From positions 963,501 to 1,027,500 of the forward strand of contig JACVVK020000087.1 in assembly GCA_018292915.2 (NCBI GenBank): a DNA stretch of 64,000 nucleotides, read 5' to 3'. Made by a program: the position numbers and the translations under genes. The stretch's first letter is position 1. Each line of letters starts with the position of its first letter. Origin of the DNA: Batillaria attramentaria (taxonomy: Eukaryota; Mollusca; Gastropoda; Batillariidae). The notes beneath the pieces were generated by a model. That model was not told the DNA's origin and did no database searches. It worked only from the letters and a program-made list of their open reading frames with translations. Of the stretch, positions 34,386-64,000 are shown piece after piece.

Positions 34386-35438
34386 TTTCTTCAGCCGCGC
34401 GCAGTTGACGCTATGGTATTTGTGTACTTCGACAAAGACTGGCTCATCTTGAACTGACCTCCGAGTTTGATCGTGCCCAACCTCTCGCTTACCCTGCACT
34501 GGGCTACCCTGGTACGACGAGGATGCTGTTTACACGGAGCTGCAGCCCCATGGCGAGAACCCATTGGCTCAGTGCTGAAATTAAGTGTCGCGTTCATTGT
34601 TTATTCAAATTTGTGGAGTGCGTGACATCTCACCCCATGTGCGTTGGTTGCAAGGCCTGGGTGAGTGAATGTCCGAGTGTCCATGGCTCTGTTATAATTC
34701 TAGCGAAAAAACTTTGTAGTACTGTGCATCGTCAGGTGTTTTACCATTGCATTTTCAATCTAGGAACTTGCGCAGGAATCGGCAGGCTAAAATGTGCAGG
34801 CGTTATGAAATTGTGTTCGTTCATGCATAGAGTCTTGCATGAATCTCTTGTTTTAAAACTCTTTTGTGGATCTGTAATTTTAGGAATTATCCCGCTTGCT
34901 TGTTCTAAACCCCTGCAGTGTAATGTCCCCAGTTATTTTCTCGTGAACGTTGATCATATGAAGCCACCATACTTAAGACAGTTGATTTGGATTATTGTAT
35001 CATATTTCTGTTGGTATGTGCGAGTTTCAAGGAAAAAGCATGTGGTTGGTAAATACATGTATTTTTGTTCACATATATTAGCTGGCAATGTCTTAAGGAG
35101 TCTGCATGGAGTCAAGTGTAGTTCCCTTTTGCAGTTTAAGGCATTACCTAATTCAGGGTTGTCCTATTTTTCCTCCTGTTTGACATTGGTGTGAAGGGTT
35201 TTTATTTTATTCATGAGAGTGTGTATTTGTGTGCCTGTGTTTTTGTGGAGAAACAGAGGCTTTTAGTTCTAGTTTGGTGTTTATGTTTTCTGTATCCCGC
35301 ATTCTACCCCATGAAATATTTATCATCATGTTCTCCATTTCAGTCATACAGTCACATTTTTATCTCATGTCATAGGGATGTGTGCTCTACTTCTTGCATT
35401 CGCATTCATATGTCATACTCATCAACTGCAAAACCAAT

Positions 35439-35444
35439 AATAAA
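35439..35444 (+). terminator. Candidate eIF4H poly(A) signal
   Basis: AATAAA, followed by AAAAACC about 20 bases on and a GT-rich stretch (TGCTTGTGTTGATTCTG). This would give a 3' UTR of about 1.6 kb. A second set of hexamers lies near 36990 and 38784. Confidence 0.5.
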
Positions 35445-35797
35445 AGATGTTGGTTGAAAAACCTTATTTTCTGCTTGTGTTGATTCTGTAGGATATATAT
35501 ATACATACATGTACATGTCTGAAACTGGGATAACTGAATATTGATGCATTTCACTTTGTATCTTTGCTGCTGCTGTTTTGTATGGAATGTCGTCGTGAGG
35601 ACAGACTCACGGAGAGAAAAATAACTAACCGCCGAATAAACAAAACATGCATCTTCAACGGCCAAGTGTAACATGACGTGGACCGTTATTAGGATTTTCA
35701 GCAAGGGCTAGGTTCTCAAACACAGGATTTTAGGGTTTTCTACGCTCTGCTTTATGATAAAACTGTAGCTTCGATAGTGATACTCCAACTCCCCTCC

Positions 35798-35850
35798 CCT
35801 TATGTGGTGGAAAAGGACATTAAACTCCCAAACACCCACCCACCCAACTC
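35798..35850 (+). mobile_element. SINE family S1, 3' end only
   Basis: CTTATGTGGTGGAAAAGGAC, then ATTAAACTCCCAAACACCCA. This matches the reverse complement of the S1 tail at 51170-51215. Confidence 0.7.
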
Positions 35851-36135
35851 CCCTCCCCACCTCTACACACACACGTTCACTCGCTCGACCTCAGTCAAAC
35901 TCAAAGCCCATTTTCCACCCATGTTACTCTTGGGTATGGAACTCGCATACAAGCACACACACATGTGACAACTCTAAGTTAGTAATAGTGAGTCTAAGCC
36001 CCTCTTCTATCTTGACACGTACCACCACTTGCAGACTTCAAGTTTGCTGTAGAGTGTTCTTTTGGCAGCTACCGTTTGGCCAACACGGTCGTTGAGCACA
36101 CGTAGTTTGTACATGATCACTTGGTTCTATTGCAG

Positions 36136-36168
36136 TTTCAGAGGTGCCAAAAAGAAGGAGAAAAATGA
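36136..36168 (+). other. Exon-like 33-bp segment downstream of eIF4H
   Basis: Preceded by TTCTATTGCAG and followed by GTAAGT, so both splice consensus sites are present around 33 bases. If joined to eIF4H exon 6 in phase it would read VSEVPKRRRKM, a basic, nuclear-signal-like peptide. Joined after exon 7 it would be untranslated. It may be a real alternative exon or chance. Confidence 0.3.
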
Positions 36169-38981
36169 GTAAGTTTTCACTGTGTATGGTCAGTGACTTT
36201 AAAACAAAAGAAGCTTCTTCATAAGGAGCTGATTAGTTGCTGTAAAACCACCTTGTGCAACTTGAGAATAGCTTGATACCACATGCACACGTGGATAGCA
36301 AAGTTCGTGTACGTACAGATCTCTGTTTCAAGACACAAGATTACTGGAGATTTCACATAGTTAAATTCAGTCAAAAAGTATGATACCTTTTGAATGAATT
36401 TCCTGATGTTTAATCACCAGATTATATGTGTATAATTTTATATTCTTTCCAAAAATGACAACATGAAGGTGCGTCTTCTCCTGGCTTATCTAATCTTATA
36501 TAAAGAGACTTTTTAAGGAATGAGTATTTATTTGTATTCTGGGTACATCAATGTGGACAGATCAAGTGCTACTCTAAGCATTGACGGCAGCCATGTGTTC
36601 ACAAATGTGAACAGTCTCTCCTTTTTTGTCTGCTTGGTTTTGTCAGTGGTTCCACCTTACAGGTTTTTTTTTTTTTTTTTTTTTTTTCCCCTTGCCTATT
36701 ACCTATTCTTTTCTTTTCACACACTGTTTAGTGTGAGGCAGGCTGTATCAAAACTAGTCACAGTGTAGAGCAGGAGCTTCGCTACAGATTTAATCATCGT
36801 AGAGCATATCAAAAGTCAGAACTCTGCAATTTTTGTTTTTCTGTGTTCACCCATGTTAAGCTTTTAGTTGTGTACAACCCACATTAAATTACCTTGATTT
36901 CAACTCTGATAATGCACCTTTCGTTTCCATTGACATTGTGCTTGTTTGCTTTTACATCAACTTCGGTTCATATTGTGTGATTGGTAATAATAAAAATAAA
37001 TTTACTTTCAGTTTACCCTGGGCATGCTTGATTTTGTAGGCACACAGTCACATAATAATTTTCATCATTACGCGAGAAGTGCATATATTTTGCTAAATTT
37101 TCCAGTGATCGTTTGTAGTGCTGTAGGGTTTAGATGTAGCAATAATCATGGGGTTTGGATGGGGGTAGGGGTGTGTGGGGGAGGGGGGGGGGGGGGAGGA
37201 AGGTGAGAAAGGTCATGAATGTATCGCTTTATGAGTTGATCATCACATGCATCGTTTGCATTTGCACGCATCATCCAGGGTGTCATTCATGTGAATCTCA
37301 TGCGATTCTTTTGAGGTCATTATGGGAGAATGGATGTGTACAGCTGTTCTCACACTGCAGTGCGTCTTTCATCTGTAGGTTTCATCAAAATTATTTCCTT
37401 TTTGTTATGCCCAGCTATTTTTCATCTACTTATCACATGACATTCTGTGTCTGCCGTTTTCATGCACTCTATAGGTACAGCAAGTTACAAAACCCTTTTT
37501 CTCCAAGTCTTTGTTGTCAAAGATGTTCTAACTCAGTGTTGCCTTTCGTCAGAATGGTTTGTTCTACCCCTGAAGGTTTATCAAGCTTTCCTGTGGTGCT
37601 GTAATTTCTGTCTCTATTAGTATTATTAGGATCCCTGTTATCGTGGATCCCACTGCATGCTGTATCAGTTTAAACGAAAAATCAAATTGGAGAATGACTG
37701 TGCACATGGTTACTACAATTGAAATTTGTTTTGCAGTTTGTCTCTGATGTCTCTCTGAACTGTCTAGTTGCACAGTGAAAGCCGCCAACACAATCTTCAG
37801 ACACTTTACAAGCCGTGCATGCGTCTGAAGTCTGAAACCACAGGTACATGTAATCCCTTTCAGAAGCAAAATGAGCAATGCCAAGACACTCAGTTTCATT
37901 GTGTTTGTGGGCAGTCAACGTTTATTTCTGTAGACATACTCATTAGGTACTTGATAATAGAGAGTCAAATGTTGCTTGTAAGAATCTAAACGTTGCGCAC
38001 CCAACATGCTAAATAAATAATGGCGGCACCTTGCCCATCATCGCCCCCAAAAACAATTTATGAAATTTTGACCGATTTCAACTGGTTCATTTACAACTGC
38101 AGGTAGTGAAATGAGACGATGCATTTTCTTCATGCCAGTGTTTTTGGCACTGTTTGACTTTGAGTGACAACTTCATTCATGTTATCGTTCCTGTGGTTGC
38201 TTGAATTCCCACACTTGTACAGTCGTGTCGTTTTGTGTGTACGTTGCCTATTTTTCATCAAGGCCAGTAGTCAAAATGAGCAGCACAAATGAGGCAAATA
38301 GAAGCGCTAGTACAGATTGCACATATTTATGTATTGTTCAAGTATTTTGTAACAATCTTAGAATGTACAACCCCTTTTGGTAACACTGATGTCCGAACGT
38401 TTTCTGTGGGGATTTAAAAAAAAAAAAAAAAAACAGTGGTAAAAGTATTCGTCCTACAAAGATATTGGGATTTTTTTTTTTTTGGGGGGGGGGGGGGGTA
38501 GTTGTCTTGCACCTTAAGAGTCTATAATAAGCGCATACACATGTATGTAAACTGTTCATTGTAAACTGTTCATTGTTGTGTTCGTGCATTTTAGTTTTCA
38601 TCTTAGGTGTACTTTTCCCAAGACCTAGGTTTGAATGGCCTTGGGTGCTTTGTGCTGAAAAAAAGAAAATGGAATGCCGCCAAACGCCATGGATGAAAAT
38701 AACTGACTGTGACTGGTTTTATGTCTTGACAATTCTTATCTGTATAAAGGGAATGGCATGTTTTAAGTATGCCACAAGTTGTAAAATAAATACTGCAGTT
38801 TGCGAAGAAAAAAAAAATAATGGAGTATGAGTACTACTTTCTGTTTCCAGTTCTTGGAGAGATACACGTACACTGCATACTTCCTACTTGTGCTGTGCTG
38901 AATGTGCCATTTTAAAGCTTTCAGCGTGTTGTGTGGCCGTGCGAAAAGTGACAAGAGCTACAAGAATGTTACCGAGCATGA

Positions 38982-38987
38982 TTTATT
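38982..38987 (-). terminator. Candidate MCCC1 poly(A) signal
   Basis: AATAAA on the minus strand, about 580 bases after the MCCC1 stop codon. It is the nearest minus-strand hexamer I noticed. Confidence 0.5.
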
Positions 38988-39197
38988 TGAGTGAATGACG
39001 ACGGCAATACTTACGCTGTACCAAACAGTATTTGTGTTTACAGTATACATGCTTCAGACACCAATATGTATTTAAGGATATTTCACATGCAAAAAAGTCA
39101 CATACCAGTATGTGCTATATTATTTGTTCATTGTCTTCCACACACACACACACTCATGATTTAGTGATTACTGTCAAATCCACAATTTCAAATGCAA

Positions 39198-39228
39198 AAC
39201 TCCCCCCCCCCCCCCCCCCCAAAAAAAA
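39198..39228 (+). repeat. Poly(C)-poly(A) junction
   Basis: A run of about 18 C directly followed by 8 A and CAAAC repeats. One of several such junctions in the window. Confidence 0.9.
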
Positions 39229-39566
39229 CAAACAAACAAAACAAAAACAAAAAAAACCCCACAAACCTTGATGTCAACTAATACCCATGTTCTAAGAAAT
39301 CTAAGCAGCCTAGAACTCGCTAAATCTCTCTCTCTCACATATGCACACACACATACACATATGCAACACACATACATGCACACAACAATACACAGTTATA
39401 ATGTGACAATCTGCCATGAACTAATACTTCAAACCAACCTTAGTGAAATAAATAACCAACAAACTATACGTGCAATTATTACGCCTCAACACTCCCAATA
39501 CTGATTTCAATGTCACACAATTCACACTAAGAGGGTCTTGAGTTGCGTGTCCACACAGAGAGAATC

Positions 39567-59443
<19,877 letters not shown>

Positions 59444-59658
59444 CGTGTCCTCTGCAGCTAGAGGAGTAACCCCATTCCGACTGAGAAATTGCGATCAGAG
59501 TTACCTCGCTTCATTTGTTGACAACATGGCCGCTGACTGTCAGCTGAGCGTGTCGTTTTCCAACGTTGACACTGTTTTCTGTGTTTTGAAATGATTTTGC
59601 TCGATCAGCTTGTGTGGAACATGTAACGGCTTGAGTTGAGAAAGACAGCTGTCGATGC
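59444..59658. promoter_or_regulatory. Shared divergent promoter of MCCC1 and FBXW8
   Basis: Only 215 bases separate the two predicted start codons, which face away from each other. The stretch must contain both 5' UTRs and both transcription starts. It is CpG-containing without an obvious TATA box. Small upstream ATGs lie on the MCCC1 side (around 59519-59527). The arrangement is seen; shared regulation is inferred. Confidence 0.6.
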
Positions 59659-61814
59659 ATGGTCATGTCGGATAAAGATTTAGTCGATTTCAGAAAGAAA
59701 TGGCTTCAGGAGATTCGAGGGACAGGTGCAGGAGAATCTGCAGAGCCCAATACAGGGAGCAATTCTCCAGCAGTAGGACACGCATCCGCGTCTTCTCCCC
59801 CGGCTCCGGCTGATCGTGGCAATATTTCATCGAATCCTTCTTTGCAATGCGCAGACGATCACAATGCAGTAAAGGATTTGATAGCAGCTCAAGACAATCG
59901 TGTACTGTTTCCTGAGGACGTTTCCAATGTTGCTGCTGCCTACTACCCATTCCGTATTCTAACAGAACTGCTGAACCAAAGCAGCACTGAAGTGGTGCCT
60001 AGGCACAAGAAACGGACTAGTGGTGAAGTTACATCACCCACTAAACGGACGTACTTCTCACAAACTCTGGAGAGTTCAAAGAAAGTTAAACTGGGAGAAG
60101 AAGAGAGCGAAAGCGTTCACACAGGCCAACCCACCAAGCATAAGGAGGGCTACCTTGACTTGTTCATTGCAGATCTGGTAAGTACGGCCATCAGTGGAAA
60201 ACATTTCACTGCTATCCTATGTCAAATTGGCTGCTGAAAGTGAAGGTTTATTATAATTACCCAGATTTGCAACTTTATCTGTTTAACGGGCTAATTTCAT
60301 GTTTGCTACGCCAACTTATGTTTTGGAACAGTTTCGCTTGTGAGCATGCCTGTACACTTGAACTACTCTATTTTCATGAGTAGTACAGCTGTTAATGTGA
60401 TACAATGTTGTTTACACTTTGTGCGAGTGGTTGCATGAACATTCAAATATTCTACAACTGTTGTTACACTACTGGAGTGCTCAGTGTGGTCAGAGTGTCA
60501 GAGAGTATGCTTGTTGGCTCGGTGCAAGCATTACAGATGCTGTCACTGTCCAGGTGTCTGAGTGGTGTGATGATAGATACCATGAAAACAGCTCATCATG
60601 ATTAATCATCCTCATCGTGTGTAATTAAATTTCCCCAGGTTTTGAGCCTCCCATGCACAGATTCCATTCCGCCTGGGAGGAACGTCAGTGGAACTGGGGC
60701 AGAAAAAAAGAAAGAAAAACAGACAAAAAAGAAAAGTGCATTTTGCCTGTCTACAACTAGTGCGAGCCTTTTGTTTCCTTGTTCATTTTTCTGCAGATCT
60801 ATACAGAGTAAGAGACTGAGATCGTTTGCTTACCATGCCCCTCTAGCTGTTTGTTTTTGACTCTACACTAGTGTAATTAATTACTACATGTACTAATAAC
60901 ATTTATCCTAGTTTAATATTTACTGTTCATTTAATCTTCTTTTTTTTCTGTTGCCAGGATGAAATCAATGAGATCCCATTTTTTGACACAAGTTTGCCTC
61001 GGGAGGTTGCTGTTAAAATTTTCTGGCATCTCGATTTTCGAGATTTGTGCAGATGTGCTCAGGTGTGTACAAGTCAACAGACAAATGAGTTTGTTGGTCA
61101 TGTAGGTTTCTATATTTGCTAACTCAGGTTATAAGGATACACTTATGTAGCTATTTTGTTACCATTATGTGTTTGACTTTTACTCTTGAATATTATTATA
61201 TATATATATATATATATATATATTGATAATAATATTCAAGAGTAATAGTATATATATATGCGACTAGGACTACAGATTTCAAAGTTGTACATGTACTTCA
61301 CTGTATGATCGATATATGTCCTTTTGCATATTTTGCATACAACACACAGATTGATCATTAGTTACATGCACTAACACAGCTAGGTACGCGAAATAGAGGC
61401 TGTGAACTATTGTCAGTCTCAAATATATACTCACCCCACCCAGAAGCGTTGTCGTGTGTATCATTTTTCATAGTAATATTTACATGTACATGTAGTTCAG
61501 TACAGGTTGCATGACTTTACGGAGAGCAGTTTGCCTATAGTGATGGCATTTTAAGGAAAATCTTCAGTGTTATGGCCGTCATTGCCACAGGTTAGCCGAA
61601 GTTGGCGCAGCCTGGCAGAAGACGAGCTGCTGTGGTGCCGTATCTGTCACATGATGGGCTTCGAGCAGAACAAGCTGACTGTGGAATACGAAGACTGGAA
61701 AAGTCGCGTGCGCCACTTCTACACCCTGAAACACACCCTCATTTACAACTGGAAGGTAAAATTCTTAAACCACCTCTTGCCTAAGCTTTTCTTTGATTCA
61801 CACAAGCACGCGCG

Positions 61815-61861
<47 letters not shown>

Positions 61862-63178
61862 GAAACAAGACATCTTGCATGTGTGTATACTTGTCAGGAC
61901 TTCGTATCCATTGGAATTATAATCAGACAAAATGTCCTGGCGGACATTAAAATTACAGGCCATTAAATTTTGTCCTAATGATTGTCTTCTGTCATGCTGA
62001 AAATAATCAAACATGTCCGCTTTTGTAAGGAAGTAATCAGACTCTATGTATAATTTATCAATGTCTGACAAGAATATGAAGCTGTGACTTGTAATGCATG
62101 TACACTGTACGTAGATTCAACCAGTGTGTATTTCACTTGTACAGAATAGGATTGGAAGGCCGTTCAGCCTGCAGCATGCCAAAGGAGGAGTGCTATGCGC
62201 AGCAACTGCATACAAGTCAGCCATAGTAGCAGGGTGAGTTGTTCAGACACTCTTGAAGAATATTTATAAGCAGTCTGATCTTGTACAGTATACCTTGGAC
62301 CTCCATAGCATCATCATACCATCATCCCCATTCTCATCATCATGCATAATAACTATTGCCCCAGTTTCCGAGGGGAGCTGGGGTGGCCGAATGGTAGAGC
62401 ATTGAACTTCTAATGCTCAGGTCGTGAGTTCGTATCCCGGCTGGGGCCAAATATTTGTGCTGGCTTTTTCATCGTTGCCCCGTCTTTGATATCACCCATA
62501 TGAAAAGGACATTAAATCCCCAGACACCCACCCCAGTTTCTGAGCCCTCTGGATTCCACCCATGACTTGGGAGGAACCCCACTGGAGCTGGTGAAGAGTT
62601 GGGGAAGCAAAAAAAAAAAAAGTAAAATAAATAAAAAAATAAGAAAAGATATAAGGGGCCATTTTTGTGACAACAAGACTGTTTTCTTGCATGCATGGTG
62701 TTTACTCTTCTGCCAGCTATTTTTGGCGTACTTGATTTTAAAAAAAGAACCCCCCCCCCCCCCCCCCAAAAAAAAGTGTACATGTTAAAAATGCTTGCTT
62801 CGTACACAAGAAGGGAAAAGCAGCGTCATAACTTAGCCATAAGCCACTCTGGCATAAGGTCGCAGACAAACAGCCCCACCACTTTGCCGGATCTCCTGCA
62901 TTGTAACTCATACACATCATTTTATGTTTTAGATACAGCAACTGTCAGACGAAGATGTGGGACGTGCTGTCTGGGGAGACGTGTGTGTTTCAGCCGAGCA
63001 CTACTGCACTTGTCATCGACGAAGCAGAGGACGTTGGCACAATTGTTAATGAAATCCTTCATGTGGCTACGTGTGACAGTGTGACAGCAGCATCATACAG
63101 CCATGGTAAAATACTTGCAGATATTTAAAAAAAAAAAAAATGTGCAGATTTTCATTTTGGCTAAGTGAAGCCTCATAC

Positions 63179-63215
<37 letters not shown>

Positions 63216-63910
63216 CATGATGATGATGATGATGCATTCCATGCTGTGCATACTTCTGATTCATTATGTAAAATAGGAAAACCTGTCACATGGTATTGGA
63301 GAGTTTACATTGTATCGAATAATAAAATGAGGCAGTTTTGAGAAAGTACATGTTAATGAGACATTGTGCAATTCTGGGTGACTGCAGGTCTTTTTGTGAA
63401 CCACTGGCCAGGTTCTCTTTGCGATCAACTCTTTTTTAATTACACACATGTAGTGGAATGTGGAATTGAGACAGCAAAAACAACAACAACAACAACAAAG
63501 AAACAGAGAAATTGAAGCTTGATAGGTGCAGCAGATCTTTCTGATGCTTTGGAAAAAACATATTACAGGTATCACTTTTCACCTGTTCCTCTGCAGAGCT
63601 AACTATGCATCAGTCAACCCACCACTGCTGCTCCACTATATGGCTAACATTGACAGTGTTTGAAATTTGCATATCTGTGACTGACACACCAGGTTTTGTG
63701 GATGTTTGGAGTAATGAGGAAGGCACCGAGCCGGCCTACACCTTCCCCTGCCCAGGACCTGGAGCCAGTCAGCAAGCTTCAGGCCTCGGGCTGTGTGAAA
63801 ACCAGCAAGGATCTGTTTACCTGGCCGTCAACAGTCGGGCTGCTGTTCAGGTTCACGTGGTGGAGGACAGTCAGGGGCGACATCACCAAACGCTGCAGTT
63901 TAACACACAT
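59659..63910 (+). CDS. FBXW8: F-box/WD repeat protein 8, 5' part
   Basis: Six exons in continuous phase: 59659-60177, 60958-61062, 61591-61755, 62145-62233, 62933-63105 and 63693-63910; the gene runs out of the window. FBXW8 is the substrate receptor of a CUL7 (and CUL1) ubiquitin ligase. The N-terminus (MSDKDLVDFRKKWLQEI) matches the family's acidic-Phe-Arg-Arg-Trp start, followed by a Ser/Pro-rich disordered stretch. The F-box spans about 174-225: EINEIPFFDTSLPREVAVKI, LCRCAQVSRSWRSLAEDELL, WCRIC. The hinge YNWKNRIGRPF leads into WD-type repeats (SAIVAGYSNCQTKMWDVLSG; GFVDVWSNEEG). A second in-frame ATG at 59665 (MSDK) has a better -3 purine and may be the true start. The window holds roughly the first 424 codons; vertebrate FBXW8 is about 600. 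Confidence 0.93.
60303..60602 (+). repeat. Dispersed repeat R6
   Basis: About 300 bp: GCCAACTTATGTTTTGGAAC, ACTGGAGTGCTCAGTGTGGT, GCATTACAGATGCTGTCACT, CATGAAAACAGCTCATCATG. Partial copies lie at 53055-53440 (-), 19918-19990 (+) and 21795-21862 (-). It has no recognised family and could be a non-coding piece of a larger element. Confidence 0.65.
60603..60735 (+). mobile_element. SINE family S3, 3' part
   Basis: GAGCCTCCCATGCACAGATT, CCATTCCGCCTGGGAGGAAC, GTGGAACTGGGGCAG and an A-rich tail follow the S3 3' order, directly after the R6 repeat. Confidence 0.7.
61183..61246. repeat. AT-rich inverted repeat around (TA)n
   Basis: CTCTTGAATATTATTA and its near-complement ATAATAATATTCAAGAG flank a (TA)n run, forming a possible cruciform in FBXW8 intron 2. 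Confidence 0.8.
61810..61858. repeat. (CG)n/(CA)n microsatellite
   Basis: CG dinucleotides passing into CA dinucleotides, in FBXW8 intron 3. The start of the run overlaps an open extension of exon 3, which is not coding. Confidence 0.95.
62298..62621 (+). mobile_element. SINE S3, split by a SINE S1
   Basis: The left part (62298-62368) carries GGACCTCCATAGCATCATCA and CATCATGCATAATAACTATT. The right part (62541-62621) carries GAGCCCTCTGGATTCCACCC, GGGAGGAACCCCACTGGAGC and a poly(A) tail. Together they are a 5'-truncated S3 with an S1 inserted in it, in FBXW8 intron 4. Confidence 0.88.
62369..62530 (+). mobile_element. SINE S1 nested in S3
   Basis: 162 bp with A box GGTGGCCGAATGGTAGAGC, B box GGTCGTGAGTTCGTATCCC, GGGGCCAAATATTTGTGCTG, CCGTCTTTGATATCACCC and tail GGACATTAAATCCCCAGACA. 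CCCCAGTTTC stands on both sides (62359-62368 and 62531-62540) as a 10-base target duplication. The most complete S1 in the window. Confidence 0.9.
62751..62776 (+). repeat. Poly(C)-poly(A) junction
   Basis: A run of about 17 C followed directly by 8 A, in FBXW8 intron 4. Confidence 0.9.
63177..63234. repeat. (GAT)n trinucleotide microsatellite
   Basis: About 19 GAT units with one CAT interruption, in FBXW8 intron 5. Confidence 0.96.
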
Positions 63911-64000
63911 GTAGGTGAAAATGACTTACCAGGACATTGTTGTTAGTTTTTGGGGAGCATGCTTCAACGTTCAGTGCAACATACGCATAGGTATATCAGA

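Larger units (their letters stand above)
33838..38981. other. eIF4H 3' region and convergent intergenic space
   Basis: It contains a strong GTAAGT donor 29 bases after the eIF4H stop (33867), the second copy of the 80-bp dispersed repeat, a GC-rich patch (34386-34560), an S1 SINE tail (35798-35850), an exon-like 33-bp segment (36136-36168), several poly(T)/poly(G) tracts and AATAAA hexamers. A 223-codon frame at 34523-35194 is Cys-rich but has no motif and no coding-like composition. eIF4H and MCCC1 converge here tail to tail. Confidence 0.5.
60178..60957. other. FBXW8 intron 1
   Basis: It holds the dispersed repeat R6 (60303-60602) and a SINE S3 tail (60603-60735). Nothing coding. Confidence 0.6.

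Noticed and set aside
34523..35194. 223-codon Cys-rich frame after eIF4H
   Set aside because: It falls in the AT-rich 3' UTR, has no domain or signal, and the region before it contains a repeat copy. Chance is the simplest reading.
59519..59527. MCCC1 start at the ATG of ATGAAGCGAG|GTAACT
   Set aside because: Phase would fit, but the leader would be only three residues with no import signal. Kept as a less likely alternative.

Overview
This is animal nuclear DNA. It has short GT-AG exons in long introns, many (CA)n and homopolymer tracts, tRNA-derived SINEs, an RTE-type LINE, Tc1 remnants and many small DNA transposons. The repeat style (tRNA-headed SINEs with TAAACCC- or poly(A)-type tails, elements with central tandem repeats, RTE with an intact ORF) fits a mollusc, probably a marine gastropod. 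That assignment is inferred from repeat style and protein similarity remembered from the families; no database was searched.

Layout. 290-2065 (-): one large coding exon for a highly acidic, low-complexity protein I do not recognise. 2.1-13.4 kb: gene-poor, with SINEs, a LINE tail nested in a SINE, a dead Tc1 transposase and microsatellites. 13.5-27.3 kb (+): a tandem pair of TMEM97 (sigma-2 receptor, EXPERA family) genes. Copy 1 is split in its last exon by a full-length RTE retrotransposon with a perfect 9-bp target duplication; copy 2 is intact (170 aa). 27.8-35.5 kb (+): a seven-exon eIF4H gene (311 aa). 39.0-59.4 kb (-): methylcrotonyl-CoA carboxylase alpha subunit (MCCC1), 16 exons giving 707 aa in continuous reading phase; its introns are crowded with small transposons and a 25-copy 47-bp minisatellite. 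59.66 kb to the window end (+): the 5' part of an FBXW8-type F-box/WD40 gene. It is divergent from MCCC1 across only 215 bp, so the two probably share a promoter.

The genes are ordinary housekeeping genes (ER sterol-related membrane protein, translation initiation, mitochondrial leucine catabolism, ubiquitin ligase substrate receptor) and do not form a pathway. The unusual content is the mobile DNA. There are five non-autonomous elements with CAGG...CCTG ends, each flanked by a different 6-bp direct repeat. Three elements are bounded by TTAA, one of them a perfect 92-bp palindrome. Two copies of an element have central repeats full of TCAAGGTCA nuclear-receptor half-sites. There are also several nested SINE and LINE insertions with readable target duplications.

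Exon boundaries were placed by hand from splice consensus, reading phase and family similarity. Repeat boundaries without a stated target duplication are approximate.
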